This document shows positions 18,414 through 27,541 of a stretch of DNA of 60,473 bases, piece by piece. The position numbers and the translations under genes are program-made. Numbering within the stretch: position 1 is the stretch's first letter; each line of letters opens with the position of its first letter. The stretch is taken from positions 1 to 60,473 of IMG/VR virus record IMGVR_UViG_3300043448_000474; one strand, 5' to 3'. The DNA comes from a virus. The notes beneath the pieces are model-generated. The model was given only the letters and a program-made list of their open reading frames with translations, was not told the origin of the DNA and searched no databases.

Positions 18414-19084
18414 TCTGTGCGCGTGGTTCGCATGATGTACCAGAGAGCCGTGTACGGAGACATCGTGCTGAACTCCAGCGTGTCCTGTCCCCCAGCTTGC
18501 GGCTTAGCGTAAAGATAATTGTTGTCGCTTGAGCTAGTTGAGTACTCCGTCACTTCGTACGGTTGACTTGAACCATTAAGGTTTGCAACTGCGCCGAAAT
18601 CGTCCTCGCCGTCCACGTTCTTTGCGGTGGCAAAGCGCAATCGGCCTTCGATTATGTGGCCGTGTGCAGGAATGTCGTTGCTGTTAATCGTAACGCTCTC
18701 AGCGCCGCCAACGCTGTTGAATGCTCGCTGAGTAAGACCAGACCCCTGACCGGCTCCAATGATGGCGCGTCCACGCAGATCTGGAGTGCCACCAGTGCCG
18801 TCACATAGACGCCAGAATGGGCTCGCGCTGGTTCCTCCGTTCAGCGTCATCACGGACGCTTTAATTGCCTCCTCAGAGCCGTTCGAGTAGTACGGCATGA
18901 TGACTCCAGGCGGCAGAAGGAACATCGACTTGAAGTCATCGGTGGCGTTACCGCTAGAGTCGAAGGCCCAGTCAAACCACAGCTTCATCTTGCTCGAAAG
19001 CGAAAGCAGATTCGTGATGCGAGCGCAGAAACTCTCTCCTGGAGTTGCAATGGTCCAGCTGCTGCCTGTAATCGGCGAACTCAT
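18410..19084 (-). CDS. tail-collar-type receptor-binding protein
   Basis: A 224-residue protein with the phage tail collar/fibre-tip pattern: PPGVIMPYYSN, ASPFWRLCDGTGGTPDLRGRAI, then GGAESVTINSNDIPAHGH and the ending SPYTALWYIMR. This fold ends many phage short fibres and binds receptors. I chose ATG 19084 (MSSPITGSS); the longer ORF begins at a TTG and adds 12 uncharacteristic residues. An intrinsic terminator lies just upstream (19133-19167), so it may depend on readthrough or its own promoter. It overlaps the phosphoesterase gene by four bases. Confidence 0.8.
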   Translation of the reverse strand: MSSPITGSSWTIATPGESFCARITNLLSLSSKMKLWFDWAFDSSGNATDDFKSMFLLPPGVIMPYYSNGSEEAIKASVMTLNGGTSASPFWRLCDGTGGTPDLRGRAIIGAGQGSGLTQRAFNSVGGAESVTINSNDIPAHGHIIEGRLRFATAKNVDGEDDFGAVANLNGSSQPYEVTEYSTSSSDNNYLYAKPQAGGQDTLEFSTMSPYTALWYIMRTTRTE

Positions 19085-19132
19085 GCTCACGGTGTTACTG
19101 CGCCAACACCCGGTCAGCAAGCTGGAGTCGCC

Positions 19133-19167
19133 AAAGAAAAAGGCCCACCCCCTTTCGAGGATGGGCC
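19133..19167 (-). terminator. intrinsic terminator after coiled-coil gene
   Basis: On the minus strand GGCCCATCC (19167-19159) pairs with GGGTGGGCC (19150-19142), with one G-U, and is followed by TTTTTCTTT. It lies between the genes at 19192-19437 and 18410-19084. Confidence 0.88.
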
Positions 19168-19191
19168 ATGGTTGTTCGGGGTGCTTACCCG

Positions 19192-19437
19192 TTAGTTATT
19201 GGCTTCGACCGGGATGGGCGCAGAAGCCTCGGCAGGTGCGGGGGCTGCGAAGGTGTTGAGAAGGCGCTCGTAACCCATCACAGCGCCCTTAGACGCGATC
19301 AGGTTCTGCTGCGCCTGATTCAACTGCTGGGTAAGAACATTGATGTTCTGCTCCAGCTGCTGAATGTTCTGCAGCACGAGCTCTCGCTCACCAGTGATCT
19401 TTTGGACGATTTCAGCGTTCGGATTGATGTCAGACAT
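19192..19437 (-). CDS. small coiled-coil protein
   Basis: An 81-residue protein made mostly of one coiled coil (about 8-58: VLQNIQQLEQNINVLTQQLNQAQQNL) with an Ala/Pro-rich tail. ATG 19437 is chosen because it lies 12 bases after the -10-like hexamer of a minus-strand promoter copy, the same distance as other promoter-proximal genes here. A terminator follows, so it may form its own short transcript. It sits among fibre genes and may be a fibre or virion accessory factor; no family is recognised. Confidence 0.72.
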   Translation of the reverse strand: MSDINPNAEIVQKITGERELVLQNIQQLEQNINVLTQQLNQAQQNLIASKGAVMGYERLLNTFAAPAPAEASAPIPVEANN

Positions 19438-19446
19438 GCGCACGTA

Positions 19447-19474
19447 GGTGTAATCCACCCGATGCGGGTGTCAA
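19447..19474 (-). promoter_or_regulatory. promoter/operator copy inside virion cassette
   Basis: On the minus strand TTGACA (19474-19469), then 13 bases, then GATTAC (19455-19450) within GGTGGATTACACC. There is one mismatch to the consensus and the spacer is one base shorter than usual. The downstream ATG at 19437 follows after 12 bases. It is the only clear copy I found on the minus strand. Confidence 0.6.
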
Positions 19475-19477
19475 GAA

Positions 19478-19789
19478 TCAGTTCGTCGGAATCGGGATCA
19501 GCGTCAGCCCGAGCTTCTCGGCCACCTTCTCGTAGAGGTAGTTGTCGTCCGCACCCCATGAGGTGTAGTCGGCTCCGGTTAGCGTGATGTTTCCGGTCAT
19601 CAGGACAGGCCCCATGATCGGGGGAAGCACCTGACCATCCGGCAACGGCGGGATGTCGGTAATCTGGCGCACCTCGTACTGTGCCGAGCAAGACTGGAAC
19701 AGCTGCACGTTCACGTACGGGATGGCGATGGCGTTGGCGGTTTTCTCCAACACGGGAGCCGGTTGGATCATTCGGTAGTTGGGTTGCAT
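19478..19789 (-). CDS. hypothetical virion-associated protein
   Basis: A 103-residue protein starting MQPNYRMIQPAPVLEK, with a middle VQLFQSCSAQYEVRQI segment and a Trp/Asp-rich end (YTSWGADDNYLYEKVAEKLGL). It starts just after the stop of the 158-residue protein upstream (TGATATG). No family is recognised. It belongs to the fibre gene cluster, so a virion or fibre-assembly role is likely. Confidence 0.68.
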   Translation of the reverse strand: MQPNYRMIQPAPVLEKTANAIAIPYVNVQLFQSCSAQYEVRQITDIPPLPDGQVLPPIMGPVLMTGNITLTGADYTSWGADDNYLYEKVAEKLGLTLIPIPTN

Positions 19790-19790
19790 A

Positions 19791-20267
19791 TCAGTTTTCT
19801 TTGAGCACTTCTGGTGTGAAGGCGTTAAGTGTCTCCGGTGTATCGTACGCCGACATGTCAATCAACGTAACGTCGCGGAGAAGTTTTTTCTTGGCGGTGA
19901 TCTCCGCAACCTGTGCGGCATTCCCCTCCTCCAAACTCCGCATGAACTCCACGTCGAGCTTTTCCAGGAGGGGTTTTCTAATGGTTCGGAAATGCTTGCG
20001 CTTGAGATCGTCTGCGGCCGACTTGCTCCATGTTACTGCACCACCTGGAGTCAGTCGCCACGCCTCAAAGAAGAGGTTCATTCCATTCAGGCTTGAGGAG
20101 TCCACTATGAATGACTGCCGCACCGATCCGTCTGGCAGCTGCGGCACGTCATTTTTCTGAACCCAGGCGGCGATCTGCAGTTCTTGCTCTGCCGTGATGT
20201 CGGCAGGATAGCATGGGGTTGCCACGCTCACCCACCCGTCGTCGTTAGTGTATATGATTACTTTCAT
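19791..20267 (-). CDS. fibre-associated accessory/chaperone-like protein
   Basis: A 158-residue protein. It starts MKVIIYTNDDGWVSVATPC, then has VPQLPDGSVRQSFIVDSSSL, FFEAWRL, and a helical C-terminal half with LEKLDVEFMRSLEEGNAAQVAEITAKKKLLRDVT. This two-part pattern is common in small genes directly downstream of phage tail fibres, presumed to help fibre folding or assembly. The ATG overlaps the TAA of the giant fibre by one base (TAATG). Function is inferred from position and pattern. Confidence 0.72.
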   Translation of the reverse strand: MKVIIYTNDDGWVSVATPCYPADITAEQELQIAAWVQKNDVPQLPDGSVRQSFIVDSSSLNGMNLFFEAWRLTPGGAVTWSKSAADDLKRKHFRTIRKPLLEKLDVEFMRSLEEGNAAQVAEITAKKKLLRDVTLIDMSAYDTPETLNAFTPEVLKEN

Positions 20268-23200
20268 TATGCTGCTATAAATGCAACTCCGATTGATACG
20301 CTGTCGTATAGAGTTGCGTTTCCTGGATATTCACATGCAATGCGGCAACTTCCGGTTGCCTTAGCTCCCGAACGACGCGGTATTCCAATATACAGGTTGT
20401 AATTCGATGAGTTGTTTGTCGTGTCAAGTTGTGCGTACCCAGAAACAACGTAGTTGGTATTTGCCAGTGCGCTGGAAAAATTAACAGTGTAGTCTCCGGT
20501 GGCGTTTTTTGTAATGCTGCTTACGTTGAACGATGCATTTGGGCTCTGAGAGCTCGCAAAATTGCCATTGAACTCACACCACGCCACAACTCGCCCACCG
20601 ATCGTGGTAGTCAGGTTTCCTGCGGCACGGGTCAACGTGAGCGTTCCTGCCGATATTCCGACTGCAGTGGTGTCCCGGTTCTCGTAGTAGGACGCTGCCT
20701 GGCCGTTCAGTTGAGTTGAGTTTGTGGCGCTAGACGCGGACGATGCGCTACCAGCCGAGTCCGCATAAGATACGCTGCAACCAGCGTGGACAGTATCGTT
20801 GCTGTAGTATCCATCTAGTCTCCAGTACGTCCCGGTCCAGTAGTTCTGGACGCTGTACGCATCGTTTGCATCTCGGCGGTATAGACGGTACGGACCCGGA
20901 CGAGCAGCCGATGTCCACATTCCAGTCTGGCCAGTGATTCCGCTTGCAGCGACAGCACTTGCCGTAGCCGCGTTTCCAGAGCAGCTGGTTGAGCTACCCG
21001 AGATGTTCATCGTGTTGCCGCTCAACATGCTCGCCAGTGATGCCATGTTGATCTCGACCGGGGCCTGTGCCGCAGACGGGCTGCTGTTGCCGAGTACCGT
21101 GTACGCCGTTACGTTCTGGATCTTGGCGTATGTAACGACGCTATTGGCCAGTTTGGCCGTGGTGGAGACAGCGCCGTCAGCGATTCCGCTCGCCGTTGTG
21201 CATGTTGCGGCGTTTCCAGTACACGAGGCTGAGCTACCAGTGATGTTGATGCCCCAAGATCCTGAAGCTCCACCACCAGTCAGAGTTGGCGCGTAGCTGT
21301 TGTAGTTCCCGCTGTGTAGGTGCGCCCTCCACGCGGTAAACGTGCCGTTGTTAGCGCCGGTTCCTCCTGAATACGTCCTAGACCACAGCACCTCGTCGTA
21401 GTAGCTCATCGCCAACTGGAAGCCGTGGTCATTTCCAGTGTTGCTGTGCCTGACGTTGATCAGGTTGTACCACGTTGCGGTCGGAGAGTTGGTTGCTTGA
21501 TACCCTTGGTAAAACCCGGATGGCAGCGAGTTATTGAAGTTTGATATTTCAAGAATCAGGTTCTGATTCCCAGCCCATCCAGGCTTTACTGTAAACCCGT
21601 TCGTGGCAGTAGCCGCGTTGCCAGTGATGCTGATGCCCCACGTTCCAGACGCGCCAGTGCCTGTTAATGTTGGGGCGTAGTTATTGTAGTTTCCTCCGTG
21701 CAGGAGTTCATACCATGAAGTAAATGAACCACCCCAAACGCTTCTCAGCCACAAACGGTTGTTTCCTGCGCCTCCGACAATCTGCCAACCGTAACGAGAA
21801 GACCCGTTCGTGTAATGAACAGCCTGTATTCCAGTATGGTGTGATGAGTCTCCTGGGTTGTTTGCTGGGCTGCTCCACGAGTCAGTGAATCCGCTGCCCC
21901 AGTCGAATATTGAGTTCCAGTCGGTGGTTCCCCAACCCATGACGCCAGTCCAGTAATTGCTGTCACTGGTAAGGTTGGGCCTTGAGTTTGCCCACTTGGA
22001 CGTGATTCCAAGATGAGCCTTGGCCGTTGCGAAAGGTGCTTGCCTGATGTTCGCGTCGGTCGACATGAACACCGTGGTTGGCAACGAGTTGCCAATGCTT
22101 GCCTGATGAGTTCCGAAAGACGGGAAATTAATGTCTGTGACGCACCTGTTCCATGTCTGCCAACTTGAAGATGTCCATCCGCCACGGAACACAAGATCGT
22201 TTCCAGCGTGGCTGATGTAGACCTGAGCTCTTGCGTCCGATCCTGTTCCGAAGTTGATCAGTGTTCCGTACTTGTACGAGGCATTAGTCGGGAAGTTTGA
22301 GCTTCCGGTGCTGGTCGGGAGATTGAAGTTTTCCTGGTACATCTGGTGTACCGTCTGAGCGGTATTGCCAAACGTGTCCCAGTTTCCGTACCCAGGATGA
22401 CCAGCGGCGCGTAGGTATGTATTGTTGAGGTAGGACGTGTAGTTACCAGAGTGAATTACTGTTTGAGCAGTACCAGAAACAGTAGCGTACAATTCTCCGT
22501 TGATCGATTTTCTGAGATCCCAGCCATTGGATGTGTTAAGGAATCCGGTTCCACCGGAATCTCCGTATAGCATTCCGAACCACGAGCCTGTAGATCCATA
22601 CAAAGCTATTGCGGACGCACCGCTGTCGGCGCTTGTAGATTTCCATGCAATCCAGTTTGCGGAACCTGCAGATAGCTGCCTTGATCCGTTATTGAGACCA
22701 GCAGCATTTCCTCCAATACTTAGGTTTGGTGCGCTAGTTGTTGCAGATGTGAGGATCGTATTTCCTCCGACCAGCCATGCGGTCGCAGCGTTGGAGATGT
22801 CCACCGTGCTGTCCGCGCTGAAGTCGGTGATGTTCGTTGGCGTCGGCGCTGTGTTGATGTACGTGTACCCAACAGGAGGATTGCTGTTGAACGTAATCAG
22901 GCGCGATGTTGTGACGCGCACGTCAACATATGCGTAGTACCTAACATCGACGTAGATCGGCAGGTAGTAATGATTACCACTGACAAACTGCTCTGATCCA
23001 AGCACCACCTGAAAGTTGTTTTCCCCAGCACCGCTCATCTCGACCAGCTTTAGAAGCGGCCGAGTTCCTGAATACCCGTATGAGACAATGTACTTCTTCT
23101 TGAGTCCTTTGCTCCAATACTGCTCACACAGTTCAATTTCAAACGTGCCAACCTGGTTCCAGTTTACGATGTCGATCGCAATACGAGCGATCTCGAAGCG

Positions 23201-26200
23201 ACGCGCCTGAGTGGTTGATGCTGAGAGCGTGTCCCAGAAGAACTGCTTCACACGCTTGGTGTTGTCCACCGCGTAGCTGCTGTAGTTGCTCGCGTGGAGA
23301 ACTTGATTTCCGTTGATCGAAGCGTTTGAGAAGTACGCAGTCGCCGAATTGTAGTCGAACCTCAGGTACGTTCCGTCGAAGTACATTCCACGGCGCGTAG
23401 TCCAGTCGTTGCTGTTCGCTAGAGACCAGAACCCGTTGTTCTCACCAGCGATGTAGCAGCCGTCTATAAGGACGCCCATCTGCCCCGTGTTCGGCAAGTC
23501 CTGCCCAAACACAACTTCGCCGCCATTAGCACTGAACCCACCCCATCTCGATCCAGGTAGGCTTGCTCCGTACCACGATCCACCTCTTGGCAATGTGTAG
23601 TTGGTGTAGTTGTTGGCATCCAGGACGTTTGCACCCTTCCACTGAAGCGAAGCGTTTCCGCGATATGCGGTCAGCAGTGTGGTCCAAGACACCGCAGCGC
23701 CAACGGTTCCAGTTGCCGCGCTGTAAACCTGGATGCCATCCGCGAGGTCGATGCGTGTGACAGCATCAGCAATGGCGTAGGTATGAGAACCGGCAGTCGC
23801 GGTGTAGTTGATGCCGTAGCTGATGCCGCCGTAGTTTCCGCCAGAGTAGCCGATGCGGACAGCGCGTGGGTTTCCCGAGTTGGAGCCACTCCACGTAACA
23901 TCGCCGCTAAAATAGCCGCTTGTTCCAGAGAGACCTCCGGTGAGAGTGCCTCCAGAGCTTGAAAAGGCATCTGTGATTCCAAATCCTCCAAGCGTTGTTG
24001 GCTTACTTGTAATCCCAGACCACGCCACGTTGGTGGCAGTCGCAGCATTTCCGGTGCAGCTTGTTGAGCTTCCGACGATGTTCATCGTCTGGCCCGACAG
24101 CATTCCCGCAAGTGTCGCCATCGACAGGGCAGCAGGGGCTTGAGCTACTGAGGCGCTGCTGTTTCCAAGAACGCTCGATACTGCCACGTTCTGAATCTTC
24201 GCGTAGGTAACCGCTGAGTTTGCGATCGTCGCCGCAAACGAAAGATTGGCAGTGCCGTCAAAAGTGCCACTTGTTGCCGTGACATCTCCCGTAAGCGCGA
24301 TCGTCCTACCAGTAGCCCACCTTGCCGCACTGCCGCCGACGTTCAGACTGTTTGCGGTTCCGGTAAGCCCTGTCCCTGCACCGGTGAAGCTAGACCCAGA
24401 CACAGTTCCGGTTGCGCTGACGTTTCCTGGCAGCGTTAGATTTCCGTACAGCGTGATGTTCCGACTTCCATCCCAGTCATACACTCGGTTGAACGAGGAG
24501 TACCCGCCCATGATTCCGATGTGTCCGACAGAGATCGCGTTGTTCGGGTAACCGGACGGGCCGTTGTTTCCGATCAACTCGAACACCATCCGAACGTCGC
24601 GAGTGTCCCACCATCCGCTGACGTTGACGTGCGACGTGAACGTGTACCCAGGCCATGAACTGATTCCGTTTACCCTGTACGATTCAGCACCAAACACACC
24701 ATTCAGGTCGCTCTTGTAGAACACGAAGTTCATCGAGTGACCGTTGGTCGAGTGGCACAGTGTGAAGTGGGAGAAGAAGTGGTATCCGAAGTTGACCCAC
24801 GTCATCCGAACCTTGGTCCAAGCTCCGATGTTGGACCCGACGTTCATGTTGAACCCGCCCCACTTACCAAACACCTTCCCATCGAAAACGTCGCTGCTAA
24901 TCGTGGTTGCGACCCAATTTACTCCATCGACAGTGTACTCGACAGTTGTTGGAGGACGGAAAGCTATGAGGTTCTGAACAGAGTCAGTGCCCCACAGGCG
25001 CTGCATGTTTCCAGATCCGTAGATGTCGCCCTGCGTGAACCCATTTGGGTCCACCTGATACATCGCATCGGTGATGCCGTAGCCGGACAACGTCGTCGGC
25101 TTTCCGGTCACGCCTGACCAAGGGACCGCACCAGCAGTGAGGCTGCTCGCGGTTCCAGTGAGGCCAGTTCCAGCACCGCTGAAGCTGACCGCATTGATTC
25201 CGCCTGAGGCGTCACGCTGCGCAAGCCTGTTTGCCGTTGCTGCAGTGTCAGCGCCCACCGTGATTGTGCCACTTCCAGCACTAATTCCGATGCGAAGGCC
25301 GCCGCGAGCCTCGATAGGACTTTCAACGTATAGACCCGCTGTCTGACCAGTCTTCGGGAGGTAGAGTCCGTATGACGCGAAGTTTGCGACGTCATCTGTG
25401 GACTCGGATCTTATGCTGAGACGGCCGCCACCCTTGTATATTCCGTTGGTGGAATCCGTGAAGTACAGCGTTCCTGTAAGCGTCCCACCACTCAGCGGCA
25501 ATGCATCAGTGATTCCGTAACCACTCAGCGTGGTCGGTTTGCTAGTAATACCAGACCACGGAACTGACGAAGCAGATGCAGCGTTTCCTGTGCAAGATGT
25601 TGATGAACCGGATATGTTCATCGTCTGACCACTCAGCATCGTGGCCACCTGAGCAGCCGTGAGGTCGGACGGGCTATTTGCAACAGCACCATTGTTACCC
25701 TTGATGGTACCTGCGCCCATCGTGTTCAGCTTCGCATTTGTAATTGTGCTGTTTGGGATTGTAGTCGTAATAGCCGTTGTCCCTGTGCCCGTAACATCCC
25801 CAGACAGCGTGATGCTCTGGTTTCCGGTTAGGTAGCGACCATCGAGGCTGACCGTCAGATTGCCTGTAGCGCGAGTCAGCGTCAGTGTTCCACCAGAGAA
25901 TCCGACCGCTGTAGTGTCTCTGTTTTCATAGTACGCGCCATGTTGACCATCCAGCAGGTCAGAGTTCAGGTTTGTTACTGCTGTTGTTGAAGCAACCGAG
26001 AACGGCGCTGTTCCAGTTGCTACGCTGCTCGTGATTTGACTCGCAAATGTGGCTGAACCAGCAACAACCAGCTTTGCAAGTTTTTGCGTCCAATCAATAG
26101 TTGGCGCATATACCGTGCCGGTGGTTGACCCATTTGGAGGTGTGCCTGAAACGTAAGTAACTACTGTTCCAGAGTTTATAGTTGCCTCTGCTGTGTAAAC

Positions 26201-27529
26201 ATACGTCTGCCAATCAGCCAACTGACGGATCTGCAACTCGTACACTCCAAGTGCCGTTTTTACGACGCGCACATAATCCGAAACTGGTCCAGTAACCCAG
26301 GCGTCGTTGTACGAGTCCTGCACACCGCCGCTTCTGCGGCATGAGGCAAAAAACGTCATCGGGTAACAGTCAGAGTTCCACCCGAAATTGCCTTGGTTGT
26401 CTACTACATCTACACGAAAAGTGACTGCTCGGTATAACCCAACTCCGATAGTGATGTCGGCTATCTTCTTCCAGTTGAGATCCTGTCCACCACCGTAATA
26501 TACGGTGTATATTTGCTGACGGTTGCTGTACTGAACGGTAGTGGCAGCGTAAAACGCTCCGCCAGATGTAAGTGCAGAGTTTACAGTAAGGTTACCTGAC
26601 TTGGTCTGCGCAGTTGCCGAAGTGTCTAATGCGTCAGTTATTCCAAACCCCGCCAGAGTTGTCGGTTTGCTTGTTATTCCAGACCACGCCACATTAGTGG
26701 CTGTCGCGGCATTGCCTGTGCAGGAGGTCGAAGATCCGACGATGCTCATCGTCTGACCACTGAGCATTCCTGCTAGGGTGGCCATCGAAAGTTCCTGCGG
26801 TGCCTGTGCCACCGAGGCGCTGCTGTTGCCGAGCACGCTGGACACCGCGACGTTCTGAATCTTGGCGTAGGTGACTACAGAGGCGGCGATCTTCGCCGAG
26901 GTCGATACGGCACCATCAGCAATGTTTGTTGCGATCGCAGCGGTTCCGCCAATGTTCAACGCAGCAGCGGTTCCGGTAAGCCCTGTTCCTGGACCAGAAA
27001 AATTGGTCCCGGTAACCGTTCCAGTGAACGTCGAGTATCCTCCGTAGTTGGACGAGTCGAGCAGCTTTTTCCACGCGCCCCAGGTCGTGTTGCTACCGCT
27101 GCGCTGCCACACGTTCCCGTTGTCCGTGAACCCAAGCTGGTGAGACGACCCGCCGGTCCAGTCAGTGCCGCTACCGTACTGGCGGAACGTCAACAGTCCG
27201 AAGTAGTTTCCGCCGTCGTTTAGTCCGTTCGACGAGTTCGCCTTGAAGTCGAAGACGACACCCCTGTTGATGGTCTGAGGGGTTGTCGCATCATCGCGCG
27301 TGTCGGCCACGAAAACAGCGTACGAATACCCAGTGACTGAAATGGGGTAACTCCCAGAAAGACGCCCAGCAGCGAGAGTCCCGGTGAAGTTGGCGCAGTC
27401 GAGGTAGTAGGCCCCGTGCTGACCGTCTAAAAGGTCAGCGTTGAGGTTTATGACGGCTGCGGTCTGGTTGACCGTGAACGGGGGTACACCCGCTGCGGTG
27501 ACGATCTGCAGTTGGCTCTCAAACTTCAT
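20267..27529 (-). CDS. giant tail fibre protein, repeat-rich
   Basis: A 2420-residue fibre. The N-terminus (FESQLQIVTAAGVPPFTVNQTAAVINLNADLLDGQHGAYY) is probably the virion-proximal module. It is followed by many repeats of types found in marine and freshwater phage fibres: DLLDGQHGAYYENRDTTAVG, SSTSCTGNAATATNVAW, GITSKPTTLxGxGITDA and LTGxGASGxWGI. Tryptophan-rich pyocin-knob-like units occur at about 1600-2050. The C-terminus (ANTNYVVSGYAQ ... IACEYPGNATLYDSVSIGVAFIAA) may be the receptor tip. It is unusually long and suggests repeat expansion. Its role is host recognition. Confidence 0.9.
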   Translation of the reverse strand: MKFESQLQIVTAAGVPPFTVNQTAAVINLNADLLDGQHGAYYLDCANFTGTLAAGRLSGSYPISVTGYSYAVFVADTRDDATTPQTINRGVVFDFKANSSNGLNDGGNYFGLLTFRQYGSGTDWTGGSSHQLGFTDNGNVWQRSGSNTTWGAWKKLLDSSNYGGYSTFTGTVTGTNFSGPGTGLTGTAAALNIGGTAAIATNIADGAVSTSAKIAASVVTYAKIQNVAVSSVLGNSSASVAQAPQELSMATLAGMLSGQTMSIVGSSTSCTGNAATATNVAWSGITSKPTTLAGFGITDALDTSATAQTKSGNLTVNSALTSGGAFYAATTVQYSNRQQIYTVYYGGGQDLNWKKIADITIGVGLYRAVTFRVDVVDNQGNFGWNSDCYPMTFFASCRRSGGVQDSYNDAWVTGPVSDYVRVVKTALGVYELQIRQLADWQTYVYTAEATINSGTVVTYVSGTPPNGSTTGTVYAPTIDWTQKLAKLVVAGSATFASQITSSVATGTAPFSVASTTAVTNLNSDLLDGQHGAYYENRDTTAVGFSGGTLTLTRATGNLTVSLDGRYLTGNQSITLSGDVTGTGTTAITTTIPNSTITNAKLNTMGAGTIKGNNGAVANSPSDLTAAQVATMLSGQTMNISGSSTSCTGNAASASSVPWSGITSKPTTLSGYGITDALPLSGGTLTGTLYFTDSTNGIYKGGGRLSIRSESTDDVANFASYGLYLPKTGQTAGLYVESPIEARGGLRIGISAGSGTITVGADTAATANRLAQRDASGGINAVSFSGAGTGLTGTASSLTAGAVPWSGVTGKPTTLSGYGITDAMYQVDPNGFTQGDIYGSGNMQRLWGTDSVQNLIAFRPPTTVEYTVDGVNWVATTISSDVFDGKVFGKWGGFNMNVGSNIGAWTKVRMTWVNFGYHFFSHFTLCHSTNGHSMNFVFYKSDLNGVFGAESYRVNGISSWPGYTFTSHVNVSGWWDTRDVRMVFELIGNNGPSGYPNNAISVGHIGIMGGYSSFNRVYDWDGSRNITLYGNLTLPGNVSATGTVSGSSFTGAGTGLTGTANSLNVGGSAARWATGRTIALTGDVTATSGTFDGTANLSFAATIANSAVTYAKIQNVAVSSVLGNSSASVAQAPAALSMATLAGMLSGQTMNIVGSSTSCTGNAATATNVAWSGITSKPTTLGGFGITDAFSSSGGTLTGGLSGTSGYFSGDVTWSGSNSGNPRAVRIGYSGGNYGGISYGINYTATAGSHTYAIADAVTRIDLADGIQVYSAATGTVGAAVSWTTLLTAYRGNASLQWKGANVLDANNYTNYTLPRGGSWYGASLPGSRWGGFSANGGEVVFGQDLPNTGQMGVLIDGCYIAGENNGFWSLANSNDWTTRRGMYFDGTYLRFDYNSATAYFSNASINGNQVLHASNYSSYAVDNTKRVKQFFWDTLSASTTQARRFEIARIAIDIVNWNQVGTFEIELCEQYWSKGLKKKYIVSYGYSGTRPLLKLVEMSGAGENNFQVVLGSEQFVSGNHYYLPIYVDVRYYAYVDVRVTTSRLITFNSNPPVGYTYINTAPTPTNITDFSADSTVDISNAATAWLVGGNTILTSATTSAPNLSIGGNAAGLNNGSRQLSAGSANWIAWKSTSADSGASAIALYGSTGSWFGMLYGDSGGTGFLNTSNGWDLRKSINGELYATVSGTAQTVIHSGNYTSYLNNTYLRAAGHPGYGNWDTFGNTAQTVHQMYQENFNLPTSTGSSNFPTNASYKYGTLINFGTGSDARAQVYISHAGNDLVFRGGWTSSSWQTWNRCVTDINFPSFGTHQASIGNSLPTTVFMSTDANIRQAPFATAKAHLGITSKWANSRPNLTSDSNYWTGVMGWGTTDWNSIFDWGSGFTDSWSSPANNPGDSSHHTGIQAVHYTNGSSRYGWQIVGGAGNNRLWLRSVWGGSFTSWYELLHGGNYNNYAPTLTGTGASGTWGISITGNAATATNGFTVKPGWAGNQNLILEISNFNNSLPSGFYQGYQATNSPTATWYNLINVRHSNTGNDHGFQLAMSYYDEVLWSRTYSGGTGANNGTFTAWRAHLHSGNYNSYAPTLTGGGASGSWGINITGSSASCTGNAATCTTASGIADGAVSTTAKLANSVVTYAKIQNVTAYTVLGNSSPSAAQAPVEINMASLASMLSGNTMNISGSSTSCSGNAATASAVAASGITGQTGMWTSAARPGPYRLYRRDANDAYSVQNYWTGTYWRLDGYYSNDTVHAGCSVSYADSAGSASSASSATNSTQLNGQAASYYENRDTTAVGISAGTLTLTRAAGNLTTTIGGRVVAWCEFNGNFASSQSPNASFNVSSITKNATGDYTVNFSSALANTNYVVSGYAQLDTTNNSSNYNLYIGIPRRSGAKATGSCRIACEYPGNATLYDSVSIGVAFIAA

Positions 27530-27541
27530 GCTGATGGGGTA

